From the NCBI GenBank assembly GCA_037176905.1, contig JBBBWG010008890.1:72656-136655 (forward strand): DNA of 64,000 nt. Direction: 5' to 3'. How positions within the stretch are numbered: the stretch's first letter is position 1; each line of letters starts with the position of its first letter. The notes below the pieces were generated by a model that saw nothing but the letters and a program-made list of their open reading frames with translations, did not search any database and had not been told where the DNA came from. Of the stretch, positions 1-12,200 are shown one piece after another. The stretch is from Azolla pinnata. Lineage: Eukaryota > Streptophyta > Polypodiopsida > Salviniales > Salviniaceae. The position numbers were made by a program, and so were the translations under genes.

Positions 1-625
1 CCTGTGGCTATGTTTGCATGCATGTATGTATGTGTCCATGTATGTATGCATGCATGAGTGTATGTATGCATGCATGAATGTATGGATGACTTGTGGTTAT
101 GTATGCATGCATGGGTGACCTGTGGCTATGTATGCATGCATGGATGACCTCTAGCTATATATGTGTGCATGTGTGGATGACCTGTGGCTATATATGTATG
201 CATGGATGACCTGTGCCTACATACGTATGCATGTCTGTATGTATGCATGCATGCAGGCGTGGCTACGCATGTTTATATGCATGTATGTGTTGCGTTTTTC
301 ATGTATGGCGGGTTTATGTACGTATGTATGTGCTGCGTTTTGCATGTATGGTGGCGGGTCTATGTATGTACCTATGCATGCATGCAAGGTGTGCGCGCAC
401 GTATGCATGTGGGCGTGTGCATGCATGCATGCGCGCGAGGGCGAGCATGTATGTATGCGTGGCATGTGCACGTGCATGTGCATGCGTGTGCTCGTATACG
501 TATGTCTGCATGCATGTGGGCGTGCTTATGCATGTATGCGCGCGCATGCATGCATGCATGCGTGCGTGCGATTGTGCATGCATGTATGTATGTAGTTATG
601 TATGCTTGCATGTATGTATGTGTGG
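1..625. repeat. ATGC/ATGT tetranucleotide-rich tract
   Basis: The whole stretch is alternating purine-pyrimidine sequence built from ATGC, ATGT and ATGA tetramers. CATGCA, the RY/Sph core bound by plant B3 factors such as ABI3, FUS3 and LEC2, occurs many times. Open frames on both strands here translate to Cys/Met/His/Ala-rich strings with no domain and are artefacts of the repeat. The tract is cut by the left window edge, so its full length is unknown. It lies about 0.9 kb upstream of the esterase start codon; whether it regulates that gene is unknown. Confidence 0.85.
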
Positions 626-1523
626 GGATCTAAGCAATCAGATGATGAAGAAGACGAAGAAGAAGAAGAAGAAGAATCGAAGAAACAGCGAAGCACAGAG
701 ACGCAGGGGAGAGAGGACGCCGGAGGACGGAAGAAAGCAGAGAACGCGAAGACCAGAGAAGGAACAGAGGAAGGCCCAATCAGCAGGGACGAAGAAAGCG
801 CAAAGAAGGAGCAGAGATCGTGTGTGGAATCGGACTTGCCTCCCTTCTCCTCATGTAAGCAAAATCTCTGATTCCGACTCCTGCTTCTGCTTCTTGCTGC
901 TTCCATCTGCTTCGTGCTGCTGCTGTATTTTGGCTTCCTTGTATGCTTCTACCATGCCAAATACGCTGTTTGTGTTATTAGGGTTTTCTGTCGGACAGCA
1001 GTTCACCCTCCCTCTGTTTGCGTGCGTGAGCAATTGGCTGCGTTTTCCTTTGATCGCGTTCTTCTTCTTTGGGTAGGGATCAGGCCGTGTTTCTGCTCCT
1101 CTCAGTCTTTTCTTCTTCTCCATGACAAGTAATGCACCGTCTGTCTTCATTTTCGTACATTGTATATCTTATATCGGGTTTGTTTCCTGTTTCCTCATGC
1201 CTTTTGTCGTGAATTCCGTGATTTCCCTTGCATTTTGTCCTCTGTTTTTCTCTTTATCCTACAGGAGAGATTGTTCTTCTCTGAAGCAGAAAATACTTCT
1301 CTTTATCCTACAGGAGAGATTGTTCTTCTCTGAAGCAGAAAATACTACAAAAATAACAACTTGGGTCCATTCCTGGCATCGTTCTGTTTTCTTCATAATT
1401 CCTTCTTTCCATGTTTTGTCCTTCATGCTATTTGCCGAGGATTCAGAAGCAGAGATAGTTGCAGACATATTAAGGCCTGAATACACGCATAATTATTTAT
1501 TTTGATAATCTCGATACAGAAAC
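626..1523 (+). promoter_or_regulatory. Promoter and 5' leader of the carboxylesterase gene, with probable leader intron
   Basis: No long coding frame is convincing here. A purine-rich GAA stretch (about 640-800) is followed by a T-rich intron-like stretch. A good splice donor, CAT|GTAAGC, sits at 854/855 and two equally good acceptors, TCCTACAG, end at 1264 and 1313 because a 49-bp segment is tandemly duplicated. I infer a 5' UTR intron of about 410 or 459 bp. The start codon follows at 1524. Transcription start and TATA box were not identified. Confidence 0.5.
1248..1345. repeat. Perfect 49-bp tandem duplication carrying a 3' splice site
   Basis: Positions 1248-1296 and 1297-1345 are identical. 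Each copy holds a pyrimidine run, TCCTACAG and the first exon-like bases, so the leader intron has two acceptors exactly 49 nt apart. Identity is complete, which suggests a recent event. Confidence 0.9.
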
Positions 1524-3841
1524 ATGCCCAGTGTTGTTGTGAAGCTTAGGAGCTTCTACTTCAAAACTGCGTTGAAGCATAAGCTACTGAATTCACAAGA
1601 TTCGCCCAGCAAGAATAAGGACGGATATGTAGCTTCTCCTTCTTCTTCAAACAGAGCCCCTGCCAATGCATCCTTTACCGATGGAGTGGCTACTAAAGAT
1701 GTCAATATTGATCAGTCAGTTACGCTCAGGATTTTCTTGCCCGAATCTGCTCTATGTCGAGAAGACCAGATGAGTAACAGTACCTGTGGACATGGAACGG
1801 GGGGGAAGGATACAAGAAGAATTTCCATGCCAAATCTAGAAAGGAAAGAAATAAGGAGAAACAGTGATGCAGGATATATCAAGAAGAAGAAGATGGAAGA
1901 AGATCGTGCAACGGATAGGAGAACAAGCTGGGGTGGAGATCTGTCAAGGATGAATGGCATGGAGACGATTGAAAGCCTAGATGACAGGAGAACAGATGGA
2001 GCGGGGCAGTCACTCAAACAAGAAGGAATCCATGTTACATCAAACAGTACAGGTACAAAATGGGCATCAGATCGTAGAATAGATGAAGCAAGGCAGTGGA
2101 TCATCCATGAAGGGAACCAGGGTATGACAGTTAATACGGATGTGAAGCCGACATCAGATCTTCATCTCAAGGCATTGCTTAGAGTAGATCAGTATGGAAG
2201 TAAAAGTAATTCTGTGACTTCTTACCATGGCTATATACCAGATTTTACTGCCCACAATCACAAGAAGCTTCCTATCATTGTACATTTCCATGGTGGAGGG
2301 TTTGTCACGGGAACCAAGGACTCAGTTGCCAATGATGTGTTTTGTAGGCATATGGCTAAGCTATGTGATGCTATCGTGGTCTCGGTCGGGTATAGATTAG
2401 CTCCTGAGCATAAGTATCCAGCTGCTTTTGACGATGGTTTTGATGCATTGAGCTGGCTTGCGAAGCAAGCCAATTTGGCTGAGTGCAAGAAAACGGGTGT
2501 GGGGCATAATAATCATCATAACAATAGTCTATCCCTGCATTCATCGAATCACAAGCAGCTGATCGATACTTTCGGTGGATCTACCATAGTCGAGCCATGG
2601 CTTGCTGCCCATGGAGATCCATCCAGGTGAATATATATGTACTTTCTCTCCATGTTTACTAGAGAGTGATTTGTGCACACTCACTTTGCACAGAAATTGC
2701 ATAATTCGATTCTAAGCTAGATCGATGCTGTTCCATTATTAATGTGTACATATGAATCCATACCATAGCTGTAGTATCAGAGCAAGCCTGAGCCACCTAA
2801 CATACCATTTCGATTGTATTTGCTGTGAATATATCGGGGTATGCCACCACCAAATCAGTCCTTGGTTTGATATGTCGATCCACCTTGTCTGTTCAAATTA
2901 AGGCATTCACACATGCTCATATATCTACATGTTCACACATACATGATCTTATTGATGCTGGGATCGGTCATTCAGCTGCACGTGTCATGCATCTCATCAC
3001 TTCTTATCCCCATCTTCATTTGCCTTTGTGTCTGTCTACACCATAGTTTTGTCAAAATCCGTAAAAACGGAAATAACCCGAGTTAGATCGCTCCCATAGA
3101 TATGCTTGGCCCCATTTTCAACGATTGCATACAGTCAGTATCTGCCTGATATGAATGCATTCCCGTTGGCACAGAACTCGATCGCTTTTAAAATGAAATT
3201 GACCCTGCGTTCTGGTTCCTGCCCATATTCATATGTTTGTGAAACATGTTGAATCTCTTAAAATATGACATGGCTGTGGTGTATGTATGTCACATATGTT
3301 CAGGTGCGTACTGCTCGGAACAAGCTCTGGCGGAAACATTGCAGACTTTGTGGCGAGGAAAGTAGTTCAAGCTGGCCGCTTACTGGAGCCGATCAAAGTG
3401 GTTGCACAGGTTCTTATGTATCCATTCTTCATCGGGAGGGTCCCGACACAGTCAGAGATCAAGCTGGCAAACTCGTATTTCTATGATAAGCCCACATGCA
3501 CCCTGGCATGGAAGCTCTTCTTGCCGGAGGGAGAGTTCACCCTCGATCATCCGGTAGCTAACCCTCTTGTTGCAGGTAGGGAACCACCATTGAAACACAT
3601 GCCCCCTACGTTGACTGTAGTGGCAGAGCTAGACTGGATGAAGGACCGTGCCATAGCCTATTCGGAAGAGCTCCGGAAGGTCAACATCGATGCCCCAGTT
3701 CTGGAGTACAAAGATGCAGTGCACGAGTTTGCGACACTCGATTTCCTCGTCGATTCTCGCCAGGCAGCGGCTTGCCGTGAAGATGTGGCCATTTGGATGA
3801 AGAAGTATATCTCCCAGAAAGGCCACGAACTGTCATACTGA
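1524..3841 (+). CDS. Carboxylesterase of the CXE11/CXE16 group (alpha/beta hydrolase)
   Basis: Two exons, 1524-2626 and 3304-3841, joined in phase through a split Arg codon, give 546 residues. This is a plant carboxylesterase of the hormone-sensitive-lipase-like class, closest in memory to Arabidopsis CXE11 and CXE16, which hydrolyse small esters and are probably cytosolic; the natural substrate is unknown. The oxyanion-hole motif HGGGF is at residues 256-260, the nucleophile motif GTSSG at 373-377 (Ser375), the probable acid is Asp478 and the His is His508. The N-terminus (MPSVVVKL) and the C-terminal KKYISQKGHELSY match the subgroup. Residues about 80-215 form a low-complexity insert with DRR-led repeats at 131, 154 and 183, which makes the protein about 90 residues longer than the Arabidopsis relatives as I remember them. 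The catalytic set is complete. It differs from the gibberellin receptor GID1, which lacks the catalytic His. Confidence 0.93.
2627..3303 (+). other. Single intron of the carboxylesterase gene
   Basis: GT at 2627 and TTCAG ending at 3303 bound a 677-bp intron. I see no gene or conspicuous repeat in it. Confidence 0.85.
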
Positions 3842-5077
3842 GATGATATTCTTCTGAGCGTTCACGAGCTTTTTTTTGTACAAGGATATGCTAGAACACG
3901 TTTCAGTGGTGATGATGATAGCAAGGAAGACTTCCATCAGAAGGATTTTAGGCGGTTTTCGGCGCAGATGATATGGTGTAATAGCCCAAATTTGTTTTCT
4001 AAACCATAAGCTTAACCAAAACCCTACATGTCCATTTATGTAATTGCTCATGGGGTTGTCTCAGCTTCTCAGAATCATGATGCATGTTCAGCAGCCTCGA
4101 GCAAGCTTGTTGCTTTTTGTTCAGGTGTATATTTATTCTTTGAGGCGATTTGCCGTGCTTTTATTCTATTTGAGGTTTTATAACTTGCATATCTAAACTC
4201 AAAGAATCGCTTCTGTTGAATCCATTTCTAAACAATGGCCTCAGCTTTGCTCGATCACAATGTCTCTTTGAAAGTTGTTCCAGAACTTGGTAAGATAGAT
4301 GTGGCAGAGATCTTGATGACAATTATGTGGGAGAACTCTGGATCTGTATAGTTACAACAGCTCACAAGATGTAGGAAATGTTATGGAACACTTGCAAGAA
4401 CATCATCAAAGGTTTAACTGATTCGGTGGCTTTAGTTATCTTTGGGTAAAAGATTCTGATTTGGTTCCAACCCACTCAAAATGCTTGTATGAGGGCATTG
4501 TTTCGTAAAATCAATGAAAATTTATCACTTTTATAATGCAACATGGAAAAAACCTGTGTAACCAAACCATAGTCGCACAATTCTTGTATGTGCAATCTCG
4601 CGTATTTAACAGTTACCGTGCTTAATAACAGGGATTTGAAATAGTAAGATGATGATTACACTGGAAGTGAATGGTGAGAATTACAAAGAAGAAACCATAA
4701 AAGAAGAAGCCGAGAGACAAGGTCTGTTATAAATTATAACCTCCAATGTTTGGCTTTGAATCAAAAGCCATTCAGCCATACGGAATGAACCCAACAGAAG
4801 ACATGTTGGCATGCAATGCAGCTCGGGCGAAATTCAAGCCCAACCCAAACAAAAAAATGGCCACAATCATTGCAATTTCTAGTAGTATCGCTACTCATAG
4901 TGCATAAATAAATGTCCATCACGATCTCATTGCCAAGCATAAGGATGAAGAAGACATGCAGCATTCAAAGATCGGCTAAACATAGATCATGTTTAAGAAT
5001 ACACTTACAAGGATTATACATGAAATACTGTATTGCCAAAGACGGCAATAGATCATCAACAGGAGAGATGTCATCGC
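3842..5077. other. 3' flank of esterase and convergent intergenic DNA
   Basis: AT-rich sequence without a credible coding frame. It holds the 3' UTR of the esterase on the + strand; transcription of symplekin converges from the right. No terminator or RNA gene was recognised. Confidence 0.6.
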
Positions 5078-5408
5078 TGGCATCCAGCTTCACGCTAATC
5101 ACTATTTTACCAGCAATCACCAGACTGGTATGTACAGCTTCATGCTAGTCAGCGTATATACCATGAATCACCTAACTGGTATCCAGCTTCATGCTAGATA
5201 CCAGCAATCAGCAAACTAGTAACCAGATTCATGCTAGTCACTGTTTTACCAGCAATCAGCAAATTAGTATCCAGATTCATGCTAGTCACTGTTTTACCAG
5301 CAATCAGCAAATTAGTATCCAGCTTCACGCTAGATGTTTTACTAGCAATCAGCAAAATAGTATCCAGCTTCATGCATTCACTGTTTTTACCAGCTATCAG
5401 CAAACTAA
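5078..5408. repeat. Minisatellite, about 48-bp unit, 6-7 copies
   Basis: Units follow the pattern TATCCAGNTTCATGCTAGTC, then ACTGTTTTACCAGCAATCAG and CAAATTAG. The central two copies are nearly identical and the outer ones diverged. Short open frames across it are repeat artefacts. It lies in the convergent intergenic region downstream of both the esterase and symplekin. Confidence 0.85.
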
Positions 5409-6202
5409 AGAACACCTATGCCAAGACCTCACTTACTACATTCCTCCACCTTACTTTCAGTCAAAAAATTTGGTGTGCACCTCTAGAATTTCTCAACAAA
5501 GATAATGTTGAACAAAGTTCTATGAAATAAATCAGGAATGCCAACAACCAGAGCCACAATACTAGACAAAGTAGTCAATCGCCCCATAATATGTACCAGC
5601 TTAAAATTGTCTTTCCTACATACATGGACGGCTTTCTGAAAACGTCCCTCCACAACAAACCGAAACCCATCTTTATATTACAAAGATTGAAATTTTGTTA
5701 CAACTCGTCATGACCCTAGGTTGAAAATGATCAGACTTTCAAATCTCAAAATCTTCTGTCCTCTCTGAAGGGTCAAATCACATGGTCAATGGCTTAGAAT
5801 TCACTCGAATCCTCTTCTCGAAAATGAAGAGGCTCTCAAGACCCCCACCTACATGTTGTATAATCAATAGTTGCGATACAGATCTGAATCTGGATGTTTC
5901 TGCCGCCATTAACATGCTTTTTACCTTGCCGAAACACTGGCATCAAATATGGCAATTCAGCTTTTTTGCCTACTGAATGACCATTTACGGTATTGTGGAT
6001 CTCTTCATTACTGACAAACCCGAATAGAAACATGGTAGATCAGCTCCTTTGCAACCAAAAGATCCAGCTTGGGTTGGAACTCCCAGGCAATTTGGCAAAC
6101 AAATACCAGCAACAAAAAGCCTTGCCAAAACTGTGATGTACTTCCTCTGCAAAATTAACAGAAAAAGCTTCCCGAATGACTTTGCTTTTCATTATCAAAC
6201 AT
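5409..6202. other. 3' flank of symplekin
   Basis: No gene is seen. The stretch follows the symplekin stop codon on the - strand and probably contains its 3' UTR. The short frames in it have no family resemblance. Confidence 0.55.
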
Positions 6203-9200
6203 TCAATCTGTGTCCATCCTGATAACATTGGTTGATGACACATCAGGAAGATTCTGTCGCGATGTTGTCTCAGAAGCTGTATTATCTTGGACCAGCCCCA
6301 AAACAGAAAGCGTGGACCTGACAAGCAGACCCATAAAAAATAATCCATTCAGCTGCAGTAATTATTTAGTGCATAACTAAGATTCTTAAGAGCCCATCCT
6401 ACCATCCTGTACCTAGCCTCCCCAGAAAGTGATCTAAGTTGTAACCATGTTCGTACATGAATGTGTTTGGTTCAGTAAGGAACTCGTGAAACCCCCACGA
6501 GGAAAAGGAAACAACATTTTGAAGCAGAGACAAATGCATTCATTCGTCAGCATACCTTGTTAAGGTGCTCCGAACACTTGCTTTATTAGCATGTGCCGTT
6601 AATGGAGCTCGTAGATTAGGATGCCTTATTAATGCTTTCTCGAGCTGCTGAGCTGGAAGCTGTTAAAATCAACAATCAGAACAAGGTTGAATGAGATAAG
6701 AAGTTCATCCCATTGCATGCATACCTGTAACAGAACATGGAAGGAATGCGGTTGAGTTTGGTCAGCACACTTCAGGAACCCAATCCACAGATTTGGCCAT
6801 TTCCATATCTGTCATAATAACATTTGGTGGAGTCATATGTACCACATGCATCAGGGCAAACAGGAACACGTCCAGAAAAAATTGACAAATTGGTTGCCAT
6901 CACCGAGCGCTCTCTTCCCCAAACAGAAACAATTTATCATTTCATGGTTCTTATGTTTTACAAGATCCTAATCACGTATTTGGCAATTCACAAGTCCTAT
7001 GACTGTAAGTAAGCTGGATTCTAGATAATACCTCTCACTAAGGATTCAAACAAAATATCTAAAAAGAAAAGACTAACAAATTCGTGCTCTGGGAATCATA
7101 TTGAGGCAGTTTATAGCAACCATTCCACATTTTCTACAGCGACTGGAAATTCACATGGTTGAGCCATAAGCAATGGTTTACTTCTTGCTAATTATGACCT
7201 GAAATTGTTGAAAAGGCCAGCTGTATTGGAAATGTTATTGAAAAGATGAGTACTTTGAATGGCTATGGCTTACTTCTTACAACCATCAGCTGCTCTGGAA
7301 GCATTATTAAAGAGATGAATGCTTTGAATGGTTTAGTTATTAAACAGTATGCTGCAGATAAACTATTTCCTTTAATGAGGATTTTGCTTAACAGAAGATC
7401 ATTCAGGACTAGTAGTCCTTTCCACCATATGCATTGCAACAAGCCACGGATGATTTGAATGGGCTACCATAACAATGATCTATTCCTTCATTATCCCATC
7501 AAATGTGGATTTTGTTTTGAAGATTAGGAAAAGGATGATACCTGCTTGGTTATGAGCCGAGAAAGAATCTCCATGACAAAGCTGACCTACAATAATCACA
7601 AGCGTAACGGATCCAAGTACAAAAGTTCTGATTCTGTTTCAAAAACTACAGAAATTCAGTGATTACCAATGTTCTAAATGATCCAACAGCCAAAATTACA
7701 GTTCGCATGAAGAGCATTGGAACTGGGGTTTGTTCCACCTAAAAGACAAATATTTCCAAAATAAGAATCGCACTTTCAGAATCATTGCTATGAAATCAAG
7801 CTAAAATAATACATAAGATGAAGCATGATTCATTTCAACTTTCAACTTACAAGTTGGTTGAGAACTTTTGCTAAGACTTGCTGTGTGAAGACTGTTCGCT
7901 GCTGAAAGCACACTGCACAAGCCTCTTTCACCTGAAAAAGAAACAATTTTATGTTAGTGAAGCAGTATATCCAGCACAAAACCTTAAAAAGAAAGATCGA
8001 TGGAATCCTGACACAAAATCTGATTCAAACTACATAATTACTTAGGAGATTGACATCTATAACCTCTGTACTAATGTGTCATTAGGATTCAACCTGCAGT
8101 GTGGAATACATGTTACATGCTTGATAATATTCTATCCTATGCATAATCACAATAATTGGGTCAAAATAACCATCCAACACAAACAGGCAAGTTTCTGGTT
8201 ATCAAATGTACTTGTTCATATTAACTGTCTGAAAAGGAACATAACACAACTGTTGATAACCATATCTACTTCTACATGAAATGACTGGCCCAGGATTTGC
8301 ATGTGGTTTGGTGTACGATGTATTCAATCAAAAGATCAACAGAGATTCTGGTGAATATCAACTGTCTGCATTAAAAGCTTTTACAGTTGCTTCAATATCC
8401 CTTTTCTGTTTCAATTCTTGGCTCTCTTGAAGCTAATGGAAATTCCATTACCACAATCACTGTGATCCAAACACAAATTTGCTGAAGCTGACAGGACATG
8501 TCCAATAAATTGCACTGATAAGCGAGCACATGAAGAAATGGATTTTTACACAAGCCTGTGCATAACCATCTGAAGTTAAACCTTTGTTTTCCCAAAGGCC
8601 TGTTTTTATCTCAGAGAAGAGAACAGAATTCAGGACAAAGCAACGTTAGCAGTATTTGATTTACTGACAGCAATTGGAAAAACTATAATCTGGAAGTTCC
8701 TTCATCAGTACTGCTTCAAAAAATCATGTAGCCATCAGCAAGAAGCAGAATTATCACAGAAAACGTATCATTGCCCAAGAGGAAGCACCCTAACCGAACA
8801 AGGAAAATGTCAGGAAGCTTTCCAGCCTAATATTGAAAGGTCAAGCATTCAAACTTCTGTATTTTAACCACACATTGCACTGCTCGCTTATGTTACCAAA
8901 ATATATTTAAATAAATAATGATTAAAGGTCATAAAAAACAATATTAGTGTCTCTTGCACGATGGAATGCTTTTGACAGAGGGAAACAATTTTCAAACGAA
9001 TGCTAGGAAGGAATGAAGTCCACACATTCTGTGAGATTCTGTACTTAAAGAATATTGAGGAGAGATTTTGAGGCCCACAGCCAAGTATGTTACAGATGGA
9101 AACTGAGGTATAGCTCCAGTAAACAAAATAAGATTGTAATGGTAGCCAACAAATAAATGCTACAAATTCTATTATAGGCTTTTTGGGAGACCAGAAAAAC

Positions 9201-12200
9201 ATTTTAAAAGCAGTTATCGTAGATAAAACTACCATGGGCAGAGGAATATGGTCTCTTTCTGGATCGATCCCATGAATTGCAATAAGGACTTCTGCTGGTG
9301 TCAATGCAGGACCAGTGTGTACTGAACCCTGCAAAACATTCTAAGATGAGATAATGTAAGCTAAGGTAAAATCATAATGCAGCTTTTATTCTTAATAACA
9401 GTGCACCTGAAGAATGCGATCCAAGGCAGCCTTGAAATCTTCAGATGGAAGTGCAACCAAGTGTGGAAAAATAGGTAAAACCTGCATGTAAGAAACAGAA
9501 TTTGATGAACGAACTGTCCCAGAAGAAGTGACAACTTAAACAAGATAAGTTACTTCCTGATAATCTCAATTCATACCTCTTCTTTTGATAAAGATGATAA
9601 GATTGGAGTCAAAAGCCTTGCATCCTGTTGTCGACCAAGATCACCAAATAAAGATTAATTGAAATTATAATACCTTCATTTTCTACGAGTGCACCCCAGC
9701 ATGAAAAAGACTTCAAAGGACGCTCTAAATGCAACGAACACATGCGAATTGTTTTATGGATTGCATGTGTGGCCTACATTGGAAGAAGTTGAGAATAATA
9801 GTTCTACAACAATCCTAACTATTGCTTGAGTGACATCTGTTTTAATGAATGATATCTCCAGCAAAACTGTTCTCGAACCATAGCTTCAGTTATAGTATTT
9901 AATATGTTACTTCGTCTGGAATATGTAGAACACAAGATGTAGCCACACTTCAAAAATGAAGAATTGGGATTGGCTTTTCATACACTTTAAAGGAGGATGT
10001 TTTTTTTTGCATCAAATGACTCCAACTGGAAGCTCGGAATACCAAAACGTCTTTCCCTCATGCCTTAAGCAATGTTACATATTCTAATAGGAAATTCCAT
10101 ACAAATGAATGATATGCCCTATTGTAACAAAAACACTTTATAGTGTATCCTACTTTGGCAGATTTTACAACTAATGAAAGGATCCTTTTGAGGGAAAAAA
10201 ACTATTATAAATCTTTTCGATAAGAAAATACCTTCAGCTTGGACTCATATACCCGCTTAACTGTAGCAATCAATTCAGATGATGGTGGAGCTGATTCAGT
10301 CAATAAATGCAAAACCTAGCACAGGATATTCCATAGACATCAGGAGTGGAAATCTTCCTCATTGTTCATCATTGCGAAGAGAAAGAAATGAAGGGACACC
10401 AACCAGAAGAAGCAAGTTTTTGCTGCCTGTAGGAGGATCTGATATCAACTGCAGGAGCTCTGGTGATGAGGGACCTATAGTTCGTACAAGAACTGGCATA
10501 TTCCTATGAGCTGCCTGTACATAACATGCACTTCAGGCAACTCAAAAAATTCAAACCACATGTTTCCTTGCCAAAAGACAACTATGTCTTCCTAGATAGT
10601 GGTATTTGATACATTTCAAAGCAGCACTGTATGAGAAAAAAAATAGCACTTAAAGAAATCATAGGAAAAAAATTACCTGCTTCACTGCTTTTGGAGCAGA
10701 TTCATAAACAGTAAAGATTAAACGAAGAAGAGGAATTTTCTGTGTTTACAACAGCACATGAAATGTCAGATTCAATTTAGATGAATAATTTTACTCTCAA
10801 ACATGATTTGAATGAAACAAATTACCTTGGTACAAAGGGCAAAATATAAGGATGTACACCGCTGTGCTTCCTGCAGTGATATGGGAGTTTTCATTGCCAT
10901 CTGTTTACCTTCTTCGCCATCAGGTTGGGATTTTTCAGCTGTCACCTCAACTGAAATCTCCTCATGTTTTTTAACCTGAAGGCAATTGAAAAAATTAGAT
11001 TTTAATGTGTGAAAAAGTCACTAAAAGTCAAACTGAACAAAGAACACGACTTCAAATCAAAATTCATTTCATTTTCCACATGTGGTAAACAGGATGTACC
11101 AGAGCAACAGTCATTGTTCCAATCCTATTAAAAATTGTATCAATATTATGAGAAAACATAGTGCTTTGAACACTTCCTTAGGAATAGAATACATTGAGTG
11201 AAGGCCCAGACATATACAGCAGCATGCTTATGTATGAGCACATATTATGGTCAAAACTTTTGAGCAATCATTTCTTATGTAAAAATCAATACAACAGACA
11301 AAAACACAGCGTAGTACCTCGTATGTTATGTAAACATTCAAACATTAATTGGTCTAATAACAAGTAGCATGGATGATGCAGGAGTGAATACATAACAGGC
11401 TGTGCCCGCCTATAGGAATACACATTAGTACAGAACTGCAACAATTTATAATCGTATAAATCTCAAAGCAAGAAATGTGTAATGGTAGCAAGCACCCCAA
11501 CTTGTTCGTTGAACACAAATAATAAGGCCTAATGAACACGGGTAGCATATATAGGGTGCCCAAATAATGTTTGATTATGCTCATAAATTTGAGATATTTT
11601 GTACAGTCAAAATAAACAGTGTGGACATGTTAGATTTGAACCTGGAAATATTTTCCATCCAGTCATAGTCCGTATTTACCTAGATTTCGAAAATGAAAAC
11701 CGTTGAATTTTAAACAAAAATTCCGCAGGGACCTACAACGCAAGACTTCCGTTCTAAAGCTGTAATAATTTTGGGGCCCACCAATTTGACCATGATGGGC
11801 GAAACCATAATCAAGGTGCTACGTGGAAGTGAAAAAAAGACAAGATTCCCATGCACATGTAACCCCATTCAGTAATTTTGCATACATCAGGACTTACAAA
11901 CCTGTTCCGTAGTATGGTCGTGCGATAATGTGTCATCACTCCCTGAAACTTTTTCGGCTTCTTGCTTCAGGCTTAGATCCCATCCCACAGCTGAATAGAG
12001 CAGGCTGGTCGCAAAATCTTCAATTCTTTGTGCCGTATAGGGGAGAGCATAAAGTTTGTTAGCAACCTGTCATTTTGACATTATTAGACTTTTACACTGA
12101 AATATTACTGAGAAACACAGATATTCCTAATTCTTTCTATAAAACAGAAAAGAACAAGAGGACAAATTCAGATACCAATCGTATAGCCTTTGTACGCACT

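Noticed and set aside
161-1076. Overlapping open frames of up to 287 codons over the left edge
   Set aside because: They are Cys/Met/His-rich translations of ATGC/ATGT repeats and run on both strands; no domain and no codon structure.
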